DNA of 64,000 nucleotides from contig QAOA01003028.1 in the NCBI GenBank assembly GCA_003255065.1, forward strand, positions 1,676,440-1,740,439, given 5' to 3'. Below the pieces are notes generated by a model. It saw only the letters and a program-made list of their open reading frames with translations. It did no database searches and was not told the origin of the DNA. The position numbers and the translations under genes were made by a program. Below are positions 15,062 through 26,390 of this stretch, one piece after another (within the stretch, counting starts at the first letter, position 1; each line of letters begins with the position of its first letter). Source of the DNA: Cercis canadensis (Eukaryota; Streptophyta; Magnoliopsida; Fabales; Fabaceae).

Positions 15062-15071
15062 ATATAAATAC
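15062..15071 (-). promoter_or_regulatory. TATA-like box of SABATH copy 1
   Basis: On the minus strand the sequence reads TATTTATATT, about 70 bp before the ATG at 14992. The spacing is short but usable. Confidence 0.35.
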
Positions 15072-15868
15072 AGGCCACCTTAAGACAATTTGAACGGCTG
15101 CGCTCTTTCGTTTCTGTTTTTAATTGCAAAGCTGTTGCTTCAATTCCTAATGAAGGAACTATCAAGTTAAATATTGTGTATTATATATCATTTAATCATT
15201 CGCAGCCACTAGAAAAGGAAATAGAGGATAAAAAATGAAGAAAGAAAGTGAAGGAGCAGCCGACCAACTCAATTTTCAGTGTCTTCCACCCTAAAACTTT
15301 GAAATGAAACATGTGCAAAGGAACATGGATGCTACGTGTGTGGAAAGCCATGTGATAAATTGATAGGCATCTGAGATTAAAGAACATGACATGTGGAAAG
15401 CCACATGCCACATGGTTTTATAGCAATCACTTTGTCACTAATGATCAAAAACATACAAAAACATTTGAAGTTAAAAAAAAAAAAGTAAGCTAATTGTGGG
15501 GAAAAAAAATATATTTTTGCTTCCTATTTTTCAAAAAAAAAAAATCATATCAAATTTGTGGAATAACATAACTACTTATGAGATACAATTACAGAGCATT
15601 TTAAGTTTCTTCTGAATTTTGAAAGTAAATTAATGATTTGATTATCATTCTTATGTGATTGCTTCATGATAACTTTTTTTTTTTTTTTTCTTTTTCATGG
15701 TGTTGGATTCATAATCTCAAATGCAGAACCTACAATGTGAAAGGACTATAACTGCAATATTTGAACAAGAAAAAATAAAGAATGAATGAAAGCCACATTT
15801 TTGAACGACATTCACGATTTTCTAGATTCTTGCTGACTTAAGTTAATTTCTACTACAAATTCATCACT

Positions 15869-16296
15869 AAGGGTGTATTTGGGTAGACAGTTTATTTAAT
15901 TACTTACATAAAAATGCCTTTTGTGAAAAGTTTTTATATCAAAAACTCATTTTAAATTAAGTTATTTAGTGTTTTGATACATACTTGAAAAACATTTTTA
16001 AAAGTTTGATTTTATATGGAAGATGAAATGTTGGATTTCTATAAAATTTCTAATATTAATAGGAATATAATTGCCGATTATGAAGGAAATTAGCGTTCAC
16101 ATGAGGCTTTTTTAAGAAGCCTAAAAAAATGGCTTCATAAAATAAGCTAAAAATAGCTTTTTGGGAGTTAACAATAAGCTACTTATATAAGTTGGTACAA
16201 ACACTATTTTTTTTTTTTTTTTACATAAAAGTATTTATACTAGTAGAAAAGCTTTAATAAGTTGTAAGTTATGCTATTTAAATGGGGCCTAACCCT
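15869..16296. repeat. Possible hAT-like miniature element(s)
   Basis: The left edge AAGGGTGTATTTGGG and a right edge whose complement reads AAGGGTTAGGCCCCATTT resemble plant hAT-type miniature element ends. The duplicated locus (22619 onward) lacks this insert, its sequence diverging right at ATCACTAA. Terminal repeats match poorly and no target duplication is clear. Confidence 0.3.
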
Positions 16297-16395
16297 TTCA
16301 GCTTTTACGAATTAAAAAATAAGCACGGCTTACAAGTTGCAAAATTTGAACAACATAAAAGAGAGGTTGTGCTATCAAACGTGGCATAAAGATAT

Positions 16396-16588
16396 ATATT
16401 TTTTTTTTGGTTTACACTTAAGGTATCCCCATATTCTTTGGATATGGAACTAATCCATGTTCGGGATGGGAGCAGTAACCTATAAATCCTTCATAACAAG
16501 TGTGATTCTAAAAATTCAAACTCAAGACCTTTATCTTAGAATGTCTTAGGGCTCAGCATGCTTCCATTGAGCTAACACTTTGTTGGTT
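16396..16588 (-). mobile_element. tRNA-derived SINE with 13-bp target duplication
   Basis: On the minus strand a box-A-like TTAGCTCAATGG (16575-16564) is followed by a degenerate box B (GAGTTTGAAT near 16510). The element ends in a poly(A) tail, seen as a T-run at about 16398-16408. It is flanked by GGCATAAAGATAT (16383-16395) and GGCGTAAAGACAT (16589-16601), a 13-bp target duplication with two mismatches. The body is 193 bp, normal for plant SINEs. The duplicated locus near 22620 lacks it. Confidence 0.75.
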
Positions 16589-17347
16589 GGCGTAAAGACA
16601 TTTTAAGCTAATAGAAAAAGTACGCAATGACCTAATTAAATTAATGGTGGGGGATCAATTTAATAATAGAAAAGGGAATATGGGGACAAATAAAAAGATG
16701 GAGAATATAGATAAATATGATAGTTGGCCGAGATGGTCTAGTTGAACAATAAACTAAAGCAGAGTCGTTAGGGTAATAGCAATGGTGGAGCTGACCTATA
16801 ATCGATGGATTACAGTGCAAAAATTGAAAAAAAAAATCAAGTAGCTTCTCAATTTTTTATCATAAGAATTGATAAACAAATCAGCTTGTTGATTTTTTCT
16901 GACATGGTCAATAAATACAACTATGATATTTATTTATTTATTTCTATAACATGGTCAAAACAACTGTGTAACCTTAATTACCATAATATTTTCTTATATA
17001 TATGATAATTAATATCACATTTGATGATTAATCTGACCCTTGATAATGCTGAGGAGCACAAGTTTCAACTGCAGGAGTCACACATAGTTTAAGCGTGGAA
17101 TATGAAGAGAAAATACCTAATACTGTGTTTAAAGATGTTTTCTAGTGGTTCCTATAGGAGATATACTGGTTTAAGTATATATTGCCTTCTTTTATCAACG
17201 GTTTTAGATTAAGATGGGTCACAACAAAGGTAATTATGTTTCTTAAATTTTCATTTCATTCCGCCATATTTTAATAACCAGTAGAGGAAGAACAAATAAA
17301 TTATCAAACTCATATAAATAAACGATATTTCCATAAAATAAAGCCTC

Positions 17348-18842
17348 TCAAGCATTTCTTATGAGGGATATGACCAGACTAGGATACTCCAATTTCTCAA
17401 CCTCCATCATTAATTGGATGACCTTGTTTTTAAACCTGAGGAACACTTCATCCAAGATTCCTTCTCCAAATTGTGCCTTTAAGAGAGGTTCTGTAACAGC
17501 TCTAAGGTATTTGGCCATGAACTCTCCTCTCATATTCAGATCAACAATACCTTCCTCCTTTATGTTTGCATCCCAACCCATTATGACACTCTCGAGTCTT
17601 TGAAGACGGAAAGACCCTTCTGCCTCAATCACTTCTCTAACTTCCTCTGAGGTAGGTCCATATAGTGGCAGATTAAAACACTCCAATTTTGCCTCTTCAA
17701 TCAAATTCTGCACCTCACCCCGTGTTAATATGTTACAATGCAAAACCCTAATTTCTTGGATATTATAAAATCTTTAATGATAAAAAAAAAAAAAAAAAAA
17801 AAAAAAACAAACAAACAAACAAAGGTTGAAGTAACACTGGACTTATGTACCTCTTTAACCATGTCATGGAGTGCCATACCAATTAACGCCCAAGTAGTTC
17901 TTATTTCAGAGGAGTCATCTCTGCCAATAAGAGTTAGGACCATACTACCTCCTGGCACCAGTTCTTCTGAACGTAATCTCAAAAACAAATTGAAATCTTG
18001 TTGGAATTGCTCAAGATATGCTTTATACACTGCTGGAGGGTCTGTGTGAGTTATATAAATGTTATCCTTATTAAGTGGTTTTTCTCCTTTGGTCAACCCC
18101 TCTGGAATCTGGTGCCAAAAAAATAAAAATCAGAGCTGTTAGCATGGCATTCTGAAGCGTTCTATCATAATTTGACTAACATAAAGTGTACACTTAACCT
18201 GAGAAAGCCAATGGAGACTATAGGAGGAGTGAAAGAAGTGCAAGGAATTGTTGGGAAAGAGCTTCTCATAGAAAGTGCCAGGGGTACCATTGATGAGACA
18301 AGTGCCAAATTTGCGCCCTTTCTCTTCTTCCAGTCTTCTATAGAAATCAGGGAGTGACTTAAAGATGGTATTGAAATCATTTCCAATTAGATCATTGAGG
18401 AAAAATTGGAACGAGGGTGGTTCACGATTCAGGCTGCAGCTAGTGGTATCAACAATGTTCATTATCTCAGATACCACTAGAAGTGCATTTGGTCCTGAAG
18501 AGCAACCTAAATCTGCCACTTTCAAACACTCTGGAAAACTGCTGCTGTATATCCTCTTGATACTTTCTTCGAGTACCGGTTTCGTGTTGAGCATAATCTT
18601 TCTCTTCATAAAAGATCAAGCTCATTAATTACAGGAGGAACAATAAAATCAAAAACAGTGATGAACTAGCAAGCGTCAAATTTTACACTGTATTTTGAAG
18701 CATAATTATTAGCTAGAGTGTTGTGCATATTTATAAGATCAGAAAAGAGACAGAGAAAAGAAAGTACTTGAAGCAAGGAGTTGTTTGCATAGCTTGTTTC
18801 TCCCACACCTCCATTCATGTGAAGCACTTGTGCTGTTTCCAT
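17348..18842 (-). CDS. SABATH carboxyl methyltransferase, copy 2
   Basis: Four exons on the minus strand, 18842-18768, 18603-18199, 18108-17851 and 17707-17348, encode 365 residues. Exons 1-3 have the same lengths as in copies 1 and 3. Cofactor motifs are [15 protein letters not shown] and [12 protein letters not shown]. The pocket stretch is SSYSLHWLSQ, followed by EELVPGGSMVLTLIGRDD and a cap ending SLIRNA. The acceptor before exon 2 is AAG, weaker than CAG. A poly(A) run of about 27 lies in intron 3. The start at 18842 is the only ATG in this frame; an open extension to 18902 starts with TTG. A good TATA box at 18951-18958 supports expression. It is very close to copy 3, implying a recent duplication. 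Confidence 0.9.
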
Positions 18843-18950
18843 ACCGTTATTGGTGTGAAGGACTTCTTTTGTTACTAGTGGTGGCTGTGTAGATATGTTC
18901 AAACCGTGTCCACTTCTAGTAATCCAGAGCCAGTTTAAGACAATCAGTAA

Positions 18951-18958
18951 CCTTTTAT
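18951..18958 (-). promoter_or_regulatory. TATA box of SABATH copy 2
   Basis: On the minus strand the sequence reads CTCTATAAAAGG, about 110 bp before the start codon. This is a strong plant TATA box. The matching site of copy 3 is altered. Confidence 0.6.
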
Positions 18959-18979
18959 AGAGCCAGGATTAGAAGATTT

Positions 18980-20240
18980 TTGTAGGAAAGTTTCACAATT
19001 TCCCAATAATTAGTGGTAGAAACATTTACGATGTCTTTATAACGGTATAAAACGTTTATTTATGTATTGCGAGGAAAAAAACAAAGGGACTGCTTCCCTT
19101 GACCGTAATTTAAATGAACCAGATTTAACTAAGATTCTGAAATATACTCAGATAAATTAACCAGAGAGTCATGGAAGTATTTAAGTATTCTTGTTGACAG
19201 AGCCCAATGAAAGTATATTCCAAAATTTTTATGTTTACAATTATTGCTCAGTCAAAGTCAACAAATATATAATATCAACTATTAACGAAATATCAAGATT
19301 GATTTAGTTGGTAAAGATCAAATTACTTCACTTGTAAGACTTATATTTAAATTCTATTACGAGTCATTTTTTTGAGTAAAAAATATATAAGTATTACTAT
19401 AAATTATCGCTGAGGCTTGTGGTATGTCCTGATCTTAGAATAAAAATTTTTGTGTACAAAAAAAAAAACAATTAACAAAATCTAATCTCATACAATCCTA
19501 AATAACTTGTTGAAAGAGCCATTTTGGAAGCTCAAAAGAAAATTAAAAGAGCAAAAAATAAAAATTTCTCCAATTACCTTGCTCAACTCCTCGATCTTCA
19601 GTAATTAATGCAATAAGTCCAGCATTTCCTTATAAATTAACCCCTTTGGTATGCATGGAATAATTATAAACTATATTATTGCTAAAAGATTGTCTTCTGC
19701 AATTTTATATTTTTTAATATTTATTTTTGGAGCAAAGTTTCACAAATTTCCCAACAATTAGTGGTATGTAGAAATATTTACAATCTTTTTATAATAATGT
19801 AAAACTTTTATTTATATATAGAAAAATGAGAATAAGCATGCCGACTTCCATCAATGAAATAGTATTTCTATGCTATGCATCTCTAAAGTCTTGAAATCAA
19901 TAAAATGAAACAAGAAGCACTTAGCTTTTTTCATAACATAAAGCATCTTTATCTTAGAGATTCTTTAATAGAATTTAGAGAATTTGTTTTTACAACTTGT
20001 GAAATTAATAGTACCGTCTAATAAATTATGGATGATGTATTTTGAGGACAAAAAAAAGAGCTGCTTCCCTTGGCCGTCAATTATGATTCTAGAGTACACT
20101 TAAATAAATTAACCAAAGATTTACGGCAATATTTGACTATCCTTGTTGACGGAGCTCGCTGAAGGCATATTCCAAAATTTTTATGTTAGGAATTATTGTC
20201 TAGTGAAAGTCAAGACATATAATGATATAATAGTAACTAT
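18980..20240. repeat. Internal tandem duplication upstream of SABATH copy 2
   Basis: The block 18980-19290 (TTTCACAATTTCCCAA, then CTGCTTCCCTTGACCG, then CATTCTTGTTGACAGAGC-like sequence) recurs in diverged form at 19735-20240. The same pair recurs in the other unit at about 24745-25820 and 26565-27130. The tandem step therefore preceded the segmental duplication. Confidence 0.65.
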
Positions 20241-21017
20241 TGAAAAAAATTCAATCTCATACACAAATTTTTTAATATGTGTGACATGTATACTAGGAAT
20301 AATTAAGTTAATACACTAAGTTTTGGTGTCGTAAGTAACTTGGCAAAAGAACCACTTTGAAAGCTTCAATATTTTTTTAGTTAATGAAAGCTTTTGTTTT
20401 TGTTATTAAATAAATAAAATTAAAATTTTTAGCTGAGAATATTAAAATATGAACATGAGACATTAAATTTTTAATTAATATTTTTTTTAAGTTAATAAAA
20501 ACTTCAATATTATTGCAAAGCAAAAGAAACTTCAAAGAAAAATAAAATCTATCTTCTCCAATCACCTTATGATCAATCTGCTTCTCCTGATGCATTTAAT
20601 ACCTTGTACAGTTGTACTTGTTTACTTAATAGCATACAAATGGATGATTGAAGGTTCTATATAAGTTGCTCTGTAATTTGATCCAAATGTTTGCTTTGTT
20701 TATTTGCATATTGTATATGACTTGCTCTAATTTACTATACTTTAGCTAAGTGTGTAACTTGAAGTTCATTGATTGTTCATGTCCATTGAAGCATGGGTAT
20801 GGGTATTGAATTTAAATAAAATAAAATTTAATATGCTCTTGCATTTACAAGTTACACTTAAAGAAATTCATAGCTTTTTGTAATTTTTTATGTCTTTAAA
20901 TTTAAGGATAAGCATGCTGTTTGGAATTGTTTGTATTTTTATTTTTAGTGAAGAAAACATTCATTAGCTCATGAAAATTAGTATTTTAACCTTCTCGCAA
21001 TACGCAATACAGTCGCG
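20241..21017. other. Spacer within the duplicated unit
   Basis: AT-rich sequence without a gene. It is mirrored by 27130-27974 in the second unit. Confidence 0.6.
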
Positions 21018-21160
21018 TTTTAGCGATGGAGAAATTTTTTCAATTTAGCGACGGATCTATTCTGTCCCTTATTAGCGACAACGGATCTATTCTATACTAA
21101 TTTCAGCGACGGAATGTTTACTTTTAGCGATGGAGTATTTCCGACGCTAGTTCTGCAGTG
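21018..21160 (+). mobile_element. CACTA-type transposon end remnant
   Basis: Repeated sub-terminal motifs TTAGCGACGG and TTAGCGATGG lead up to an end reading AGTTCTGCAGTG. Plant CACTA elements end in ...GTAGTG with GCGACGG sub-terminal repeats. Only one end is visible and no transposase frame remains. A second copy lies at 27975-28114. Confidence 0.55.
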
Positions 21161-21828
21161 ATGCACTTTAAGATTCATGAACGGGGTTTGATGTGTACAG
21201 AATAGATCGAGTTTTGAGTCTGCTTTATCCTTCTGTCATAGGAAGCGTAGGTCCTGAAGTATCACTTTTTTGGCACTTTTGGATCCCATATTTTCTTTTA
21301 ACTATTGTGAACAAGGTGCCAAGCTGAAGATTAAGATACTCAAATCAGAATCTTCAAAGGCTATAAACTGAGTTATTTATTCAGTTAATTCACTTGGTGA
21401 CTGAAATGAAATGGGGTTCTGCCTTCTGCGTATAAAGTCTTGATTCCAAGGTCCACTTTAGCGATTTCGAGCATAAAATATTCGAAAAGATAGATAACAC
21501 AAGTTTGCAGTAAAGCCGCCGCAGTGTTAAAAGGAAAAAATATACATTGTTTTAAGATGAAATTACTTCTGTACCTACTAAGTTATATTTTGAAATTGGT
21601 CCATTTGGGCATTGATGCACGAGTTTTCTCCCTATTTTGGAGTTATGTTTCTTTTATAAAGAACCTTTACTCAGCAAGTGGCTTCGTGATCGAAAAGTGG
21701 AACAGATTCACTGCAAAACTAGTAGGGTTAAGTGGGTCATCAACCTTACATTCCTTCATTAAGAATCCAAAACGCCTTAATTAACTGCTTCTATACATGT
21801 TCTGTATGTGTTTAACTCATAACTTCAA

Positions 21829-21938
21829 GTTGTGTTTGGTAGGAAAGAAAATGGAAAAACAAAAATGGCTAAATTTTTATCATGTTACAAACCGTTTCTT
21901 ATTTATTTCTCCCATTTTTACTTCTACCAAACACACCC
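21829..21938. mobile_element. Small MITE with terminal inverted repeats
   Basis: About 110 bp begins GTTGTGTTTGGTAGGAA and ends TTCTACCAAACACACCC, near-perfect inverted ends. The interior is AT-rich and non-coding. The same element occurs at 28710-28821, so it inserted before the segmental duplication. Confidence 0.65.
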
Positions 21939-22200
21939 AAACTGAAAAAGGAATCTATCTGGAAAGATAGGAGGGTTGATATTAGGGAATTTGACAAGAG
22001 AATGCCACCTTGAAGTTATACCTTAGCTTGGTTTGTGTGGAATATGGAATATGGACTAATCTTGTTTCTATTGGAATCAACCTTTCCCACTCACTACAAA
22101 CTACTCTCAAACATGGCAGAGTGGATGAGCAGCATTTGATTCAAATCCATATCTAATTCAAGTCACACTCACACTCATGAGAAGCTAACAAGTAAAGGGA

Positions 22201-22576
22201 GACAAACAAGAAAATAAAAACAATTGGGGCAACTTGATAAACTGCATAGCAATGGCGAAAGTTCTTATAAACATGCTGTTCAAATCAAACCACATTCTAT
22301 TAGGTGAGACTTCTTCTGTGAAAAATATTTATGGGTCTATAGATGTAGAATATAACATTTGAGTTAATTATAGCACTCTCTTAACATTTTTTTACATATC
22401 TACGTAAATATATAAATTTTAAGCAACTAAATATAGTCTAATGATATCTTATATCCTAGCTAAAAAATTTAACTCTATCTCCTTCATAATAAGAAAAAGT
22501 ATAAGTTTAAATAATTTAAATTAGTATAAACTTAAATCTGCAGGCTATTATATGTGAATATATATCTATAACGTTT
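22201..22576. other. Junction spacer between duplicated units
   Basis: Sequence unique to the junction between the two SABATH units. No gene, RNA or repeat is recognised. Confidence 0.5.
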
Positions 22577-22915
22577 TTCTAAATTCTTGCTGACTTAAGT
22601 TAATTTCTGCTACAAATTCATCACTAACCCATCCTGAAGGAGTCACACATAGTTCACGCGTGGAATACGAAGAGAAAATCACCTCAATACCGTACGTGTT
22701 TAAAGATTTTTTCTAGTGGTTCGTAAGGAGATATACTGGCTGATTTAAGTATATTGCCTTCTTTTATTAACAGTTTTAGATTAAGATGGGTGACAATAAA
22801 GGTAATTATATTTCTTAACTTTTCAATTCATTTCGCATATTTTAATAACCAGTAGAGGAAGAACAAAGAAAGTATCAAACTCATATAAAACGATATTTCC
22901 ATAAAATAAAGCCTC

Positions 22916-24410
22916 TCAAGCATTTTTTATCAAGGATATGACCAGATTATGAAACTCCAATTTCTCAACCTCCATCATTAGTTGGACGACCTTGTTTTTA
23001 AACCTGAGGAACACTTCATCCAAGATTCCTTCTCCAAATTGTGCCTTCAAAAGAGGTTCTGTAACAGCTCTAAGGTATTTGGCCATGAACTCTCCTCTCA
23101 TATTCACATCAACAATACCTTCCTCCTTTATGTTTGCATCCCAACCCATTATGACACTCTCGAGTCTTTGAAGACTGAAAGACCCTTCTGCCTCAATCAC
23201 TTCTCTAACTTCCTCTGCGGTAGGTCCATATAGTGGCAGATTAAAACACTCCAATTTTTCCTCTTCAATCAAATTCTGCACCCCACCCCGTGTTAATATG
23301 TTACAATGCAAAACCCTAATTTCTTGGATATTATAAAATCTGTAATGATAAAAAAAAAAAAAAAGGTTAAAGTAACACTGGAATTACGTACCTCTTTAAC
23401 CATGTCATGGAGTGCCATACCAATTAACGCCCAAGTAGTTCTTATTTCAGAGGAGTCATCTCTGCCAATGAGAGTTAGGACCATACTACCTCCTGGCACC
23501 AGTTCTTCTGAACGTAATCTCAAAAACAATTTGAAATCTTGTTGGAATTGCTCAAGATATGCTTTATACACTACTGGAGGGTCTGTGTGAGTTATATAAA
23601 TGTTATCCTTATTAAGTGGTTCTTCTCCTTTGATCAAGCCCTCTGGAATCTGGTGCCAAAAAAAAAAAAAGAAAATCAAAGCTGTTAGCATGGCCATTCT
23701 GAAGCATTCCATCATAATGTAATTTAATTAACACAAAGTGTACACTTAACCTGAGAAAGCCAATGGAGACTGTAGGAGGAGTGAAAGAAGTGCAAGGAAC
23801 TGTCGGGAAAGAGTCTCTCATAGAAAGTGCCAGGGGTACCATTGATGAGACAAGTACCAAATTTGCGCCCTTTCTCTTCTTCTAGTCTTTTATAGAAATC
23901 AGGGAGTGACTTAAAGATGGTATTGAAATCATTTCCAAATAGATCATTGAGGAAAAATTGGAACGAGGGTGGTTCACGATTCAGGCTGCGGCTAGTGGTA
24001 TCAACAATGTTCATAATCTCAGATACCGCTAGAAGTGCATTTGGTCCAGAAGAGCAACCTAAATCTGCCACTTTCAAACACTTCAGAAAAGTGCTGCTGT
24101 ATAGCCTCTTGATACTTTCATCGAGTACCGGTTTCGTCTTGAGCATAACCTTTCTCTGCATAAAAGTAAATTTGGATCAAGATCGATCATGAAATATAGG
24201 AGGAACAATAAAATAAAAAACAGTGATGAACTAGCAAGAGTCAAATTTGACACTGCATTTTGAAGCATAATTCTTAGCTAGAGTGTTGTGCGCATGTTTA
24301 TAAGATCAGAATCAGAGACAGAGAAAAGAAAGTACTTGAAGTAAGGAGTTGTTTGCATAGCTTGTTTCTCCCACACCTCCAATCATGTGAAGCACTTGTG
24401 CTGTTGCCAT
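22916..24410 (-). CDS. SABATH carboxyl methyltransferase, copy 3
   Basis: Four exons on the minus strand, 24410-24336, 24155-23751, 23649-23392 and 23275-22916, encode 365 residues. Coding sequence is intact and very close to copy 2. Differences include QVLHMIGG in place of the conserved QVLHMNGG (Asn to Ile in the N-terminal cofactor motif), PPVVYKAYL in exon 3 and a cap ending SLIKNA. The pocket motif SSYSLHWLSQ is the same as in copy 2. The Asn-to-Ile change and the altered TATA box (24519-24528) suggest this copy may be weakly expressed or functionally relaxed despite the open frame. The start is the sole ATG in frame. Confidence 0.88.
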
Positions 24411-24518
24411 ACCGTTATTGGTGTGAAGGACTTCTTTTATTACCATTGGTGGCTGTATTGATATGTTTAAACGGTGTCCACCTCTAGAAATCCAGCGCCA
24501 GCTTGAGACAATCAATAA

Positions 24519-24528
24519 CCTTTTACTG
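24519..24528 (-). promoter_or_regulatory. Decayed TATA box of SABATH copy 3
   Basis: The position matching the copy 2 box reads CTCAGTAAAAGG on the minus strand instead of CTCTATAAAAGG. Two changes destroy the TATA core while the flanks remain alike. Confidence 0.55.
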
Positions 24529-24869
24529 AGCCAGGATTAGAAGATCTAATAAAATTTCTAGGAAATTGGGATGGAAGCCGACCTTCACCAAAATACTTCC
24601 TATTGTAATTTACATTGATAGATTAAAAAATTAAAGAACTCTGTTGATTTATAAGGAAAATAATTTATTGAATAAAATAATTATCTTACTGCTAAAAGAT
24701 TCTCTGTTCTGCAACTTTATTATTTTTATTATATTGAGTTTTGTAGGAAAGTTTCACAATTTCCCAACAATTAGTGGTAGAGACATTTACAACGATTTTA
24801 TAACGATGTAATTAGAAAAATAAAAAAAATAAGCATACCAAATTTCAGGTTCCCATACTCTGTTTTACT

Positions 24870-25240
24870 GTGCTGTTTGGTGGATATGGAGGGCGCGCAA
24901 TAAGGAGACTATCGAGGGAAGGTGCACTCCTCTGACGAATATATTGAGCAAGATAAAGGTTGCCCATACTTGCATGAAAGTTTTTACGATAATGAGAGGG
25001 TGAGATGGATTCAGTGGCAAGCGAAATGATGAAACTCACTGTTGATGATAGCAGCTTGGGGAACCCAGGCAGCAGTTTGTGGGGGGCATCATTCGTGATA
25101 CCAAGGAAGGTGGCATGAGATTTTTGTGGTTCCATAGGCGTGTGCACTAACTTAAAAGCTGAGCTTACTGCTATAAAGAATGGGCTCAGCCTTTGCTGGG
25201 ATAAAGGCATAAAGCACCTCATCTGCGAATTAGGTTTTTC
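24870..25240 (+). pseudogene. LINE remnant: RNase H-like fragment
   Basis: Plus-strand translation, with frameshifts and stops, gives WRARNKETIEG, then TVDDSSLGNPGSS, then CTNLKAELTAIKNGLS and WDKGIKHLICEL. These match in order the end of a plant non-LTR reverse transcriptase polyprotein and its RNase H domain (the DGSSLGNPG and AELxAIxxGL hallmarks). No intact frame remains. The equivalent place in the SABATH copy 2 unit lacks it. Confidence 0.65.
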
Positions 25241-26014
25241 AAGAGGCTGTTAATCTGATATGCTGATATTAGATTCCATAGCTATGATTATCATTAGTGA
25301 TATCTGAAGTATTATAGAGAGAGAGAGGTTGGTAGGTTATAATGTTAAATGCCTTGAAAGAGACTAATCAAGGAGCTAATTAATTTTATGACAAAATTAA
25401 GAGCAAGAGGGCAAGAAGAGTGGGCAGTTTATGACAAACCTCCTAAGATCTCTCTCTCTCTATAATGCTTCTGGCTGATCACATGGCAGTGGATTTTCCT
25501 AGGTGTAGTCTTTTTGTTTTTTTTTTTCATTTCTAAAGTCTCGAAATCAATAAAATGAAAGAAGAAGCATTTGGCTTATGGCATAACTCAGCATCTTAAT
25601 CTTAGGTTTTCTTAATGAAATTTTAGTAAATTTTTTGATACAACTTGTAAAAATAGTAATATTATAAGATTATAGGAATAATGTAAAAGAAAAAAAAACA
25701 TTCAAATACAACCAGAGATTCAATGGAGTCTTTAACTATCCTTGTTGATGGAGCCCGATTAAAGTATATTCCAAAATTATGTTTGCAATCATTGCCCAGT
25801 GAAATTCAACAAATATATAATATCAACTGAAATCTAATCTCATACACATATTTTCTAATATGAGTAACATGTATGTACAGGAATGATAAACGTAATGCAT
25901 CAAACTTTGGTGTCCTAATTGATTTGGTACAAGATCCATTTTGAAAGTTTAAATATTATGCAAGGCAAATGAAAATCAAAAGAACAAAAAAAACAAAATT
26001 TTTGATCTAATCAC
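25241..26014. other. Spacer upstream of SABATH copy 3
   Basis: AT-rich sequence with a (GA) stretch near 25318-25328, a CT-rich stretch near 25450-25460 and another copy of the CTTGTTGATGGAGCCCG block near 25740. No gene. Confidence 0.5.
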
Positions 26015-26390
26015 TGTTAGGTCTTAAGCCTAAAAGAAGAGTCAATCCCAAAAGACTAGCATATTAGGTGAGAGGGCCTTTTAAACTTAAGTATCATTTC
26101 ACACTTTTTTGTGGAATCAATGTGGGACTAATAATATTGCTCACCTTTTGAGAAGCTGGATGGCCACAAAAGGCTGTCACTCTAGACTCTTCTCAGCATA
26201 AGGTAACCATTTTCCTCTTTGGATGACTTCACTTTGGACCTTATCAAGCATAGAGTAGCCATTTTTCATGTTGCATCGACTCTTAATGAAAGTATCAATG
26301 TTAAATCTTAAGTCCGAAGGCTAACTTATTAGGTGAGAGAGTCTCCTAGATTTAATTATTATTCCACATTTTTTTATGAAACTCGTAACA
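26015..26390. mobile_element. TRIM-like miniature retrotransposon
   Basis: Two direct terminal repeats start TGTTAGGTCTTAAG (26015-about 26137) and TGTTAAATCTTAAG (26299-26390). They surround about 160 bp of non-coding interior. The right repeat ends CTCGTAACA. Flanks ATCAC and ATCAT suggest a 5-bp target duplication with one mismatch. The structure fits a terminal-repeat retrotransposon in miniature; no primer-binding site was confirmed. Confidence 0.55.

Larger units (their letters stand above)
14993..17347. other. Promoter of SABATH copy 1 and spacer rich in small transposons
   Basis: Holds the copy 1 promoter, several poly(A)/poly(T) runs, a possible hAT-like element and a SINE. A match to 22577-22625 occurs at 15820-15870. 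No gene is supported. Confidence 0.6.
17073..22200. repeat. Segmental duplication, unit containing SABATH copy 2
   Basis: Matches 22636-29090 almost throughout, in the same order and orientation. The shared sequence covers the 3' flank, the SABATH gene, about 4 kb of upstream DNA, the CACTA remnant and the small MITE. A left fragment at 15820-15870 also matches 22577-22625, so the original unit began there and was later split by about 1.2 kb of insertions. Confidence 0.85.

Noticed and set aside
18843-18902. 20-residue N-terminal extension of SABATH copy 2
   Set aside because: The extension begins with TTG, and the only ATG in frame is at 18842. Its similarity to exon 1 is explained by a 36-bp duplication.
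24845-25222. Minus-strand open frame of 125 codons
   Set aside because: It is antisense to the LINE RNase H remnant, whose plus-strand blocks match a known domain.
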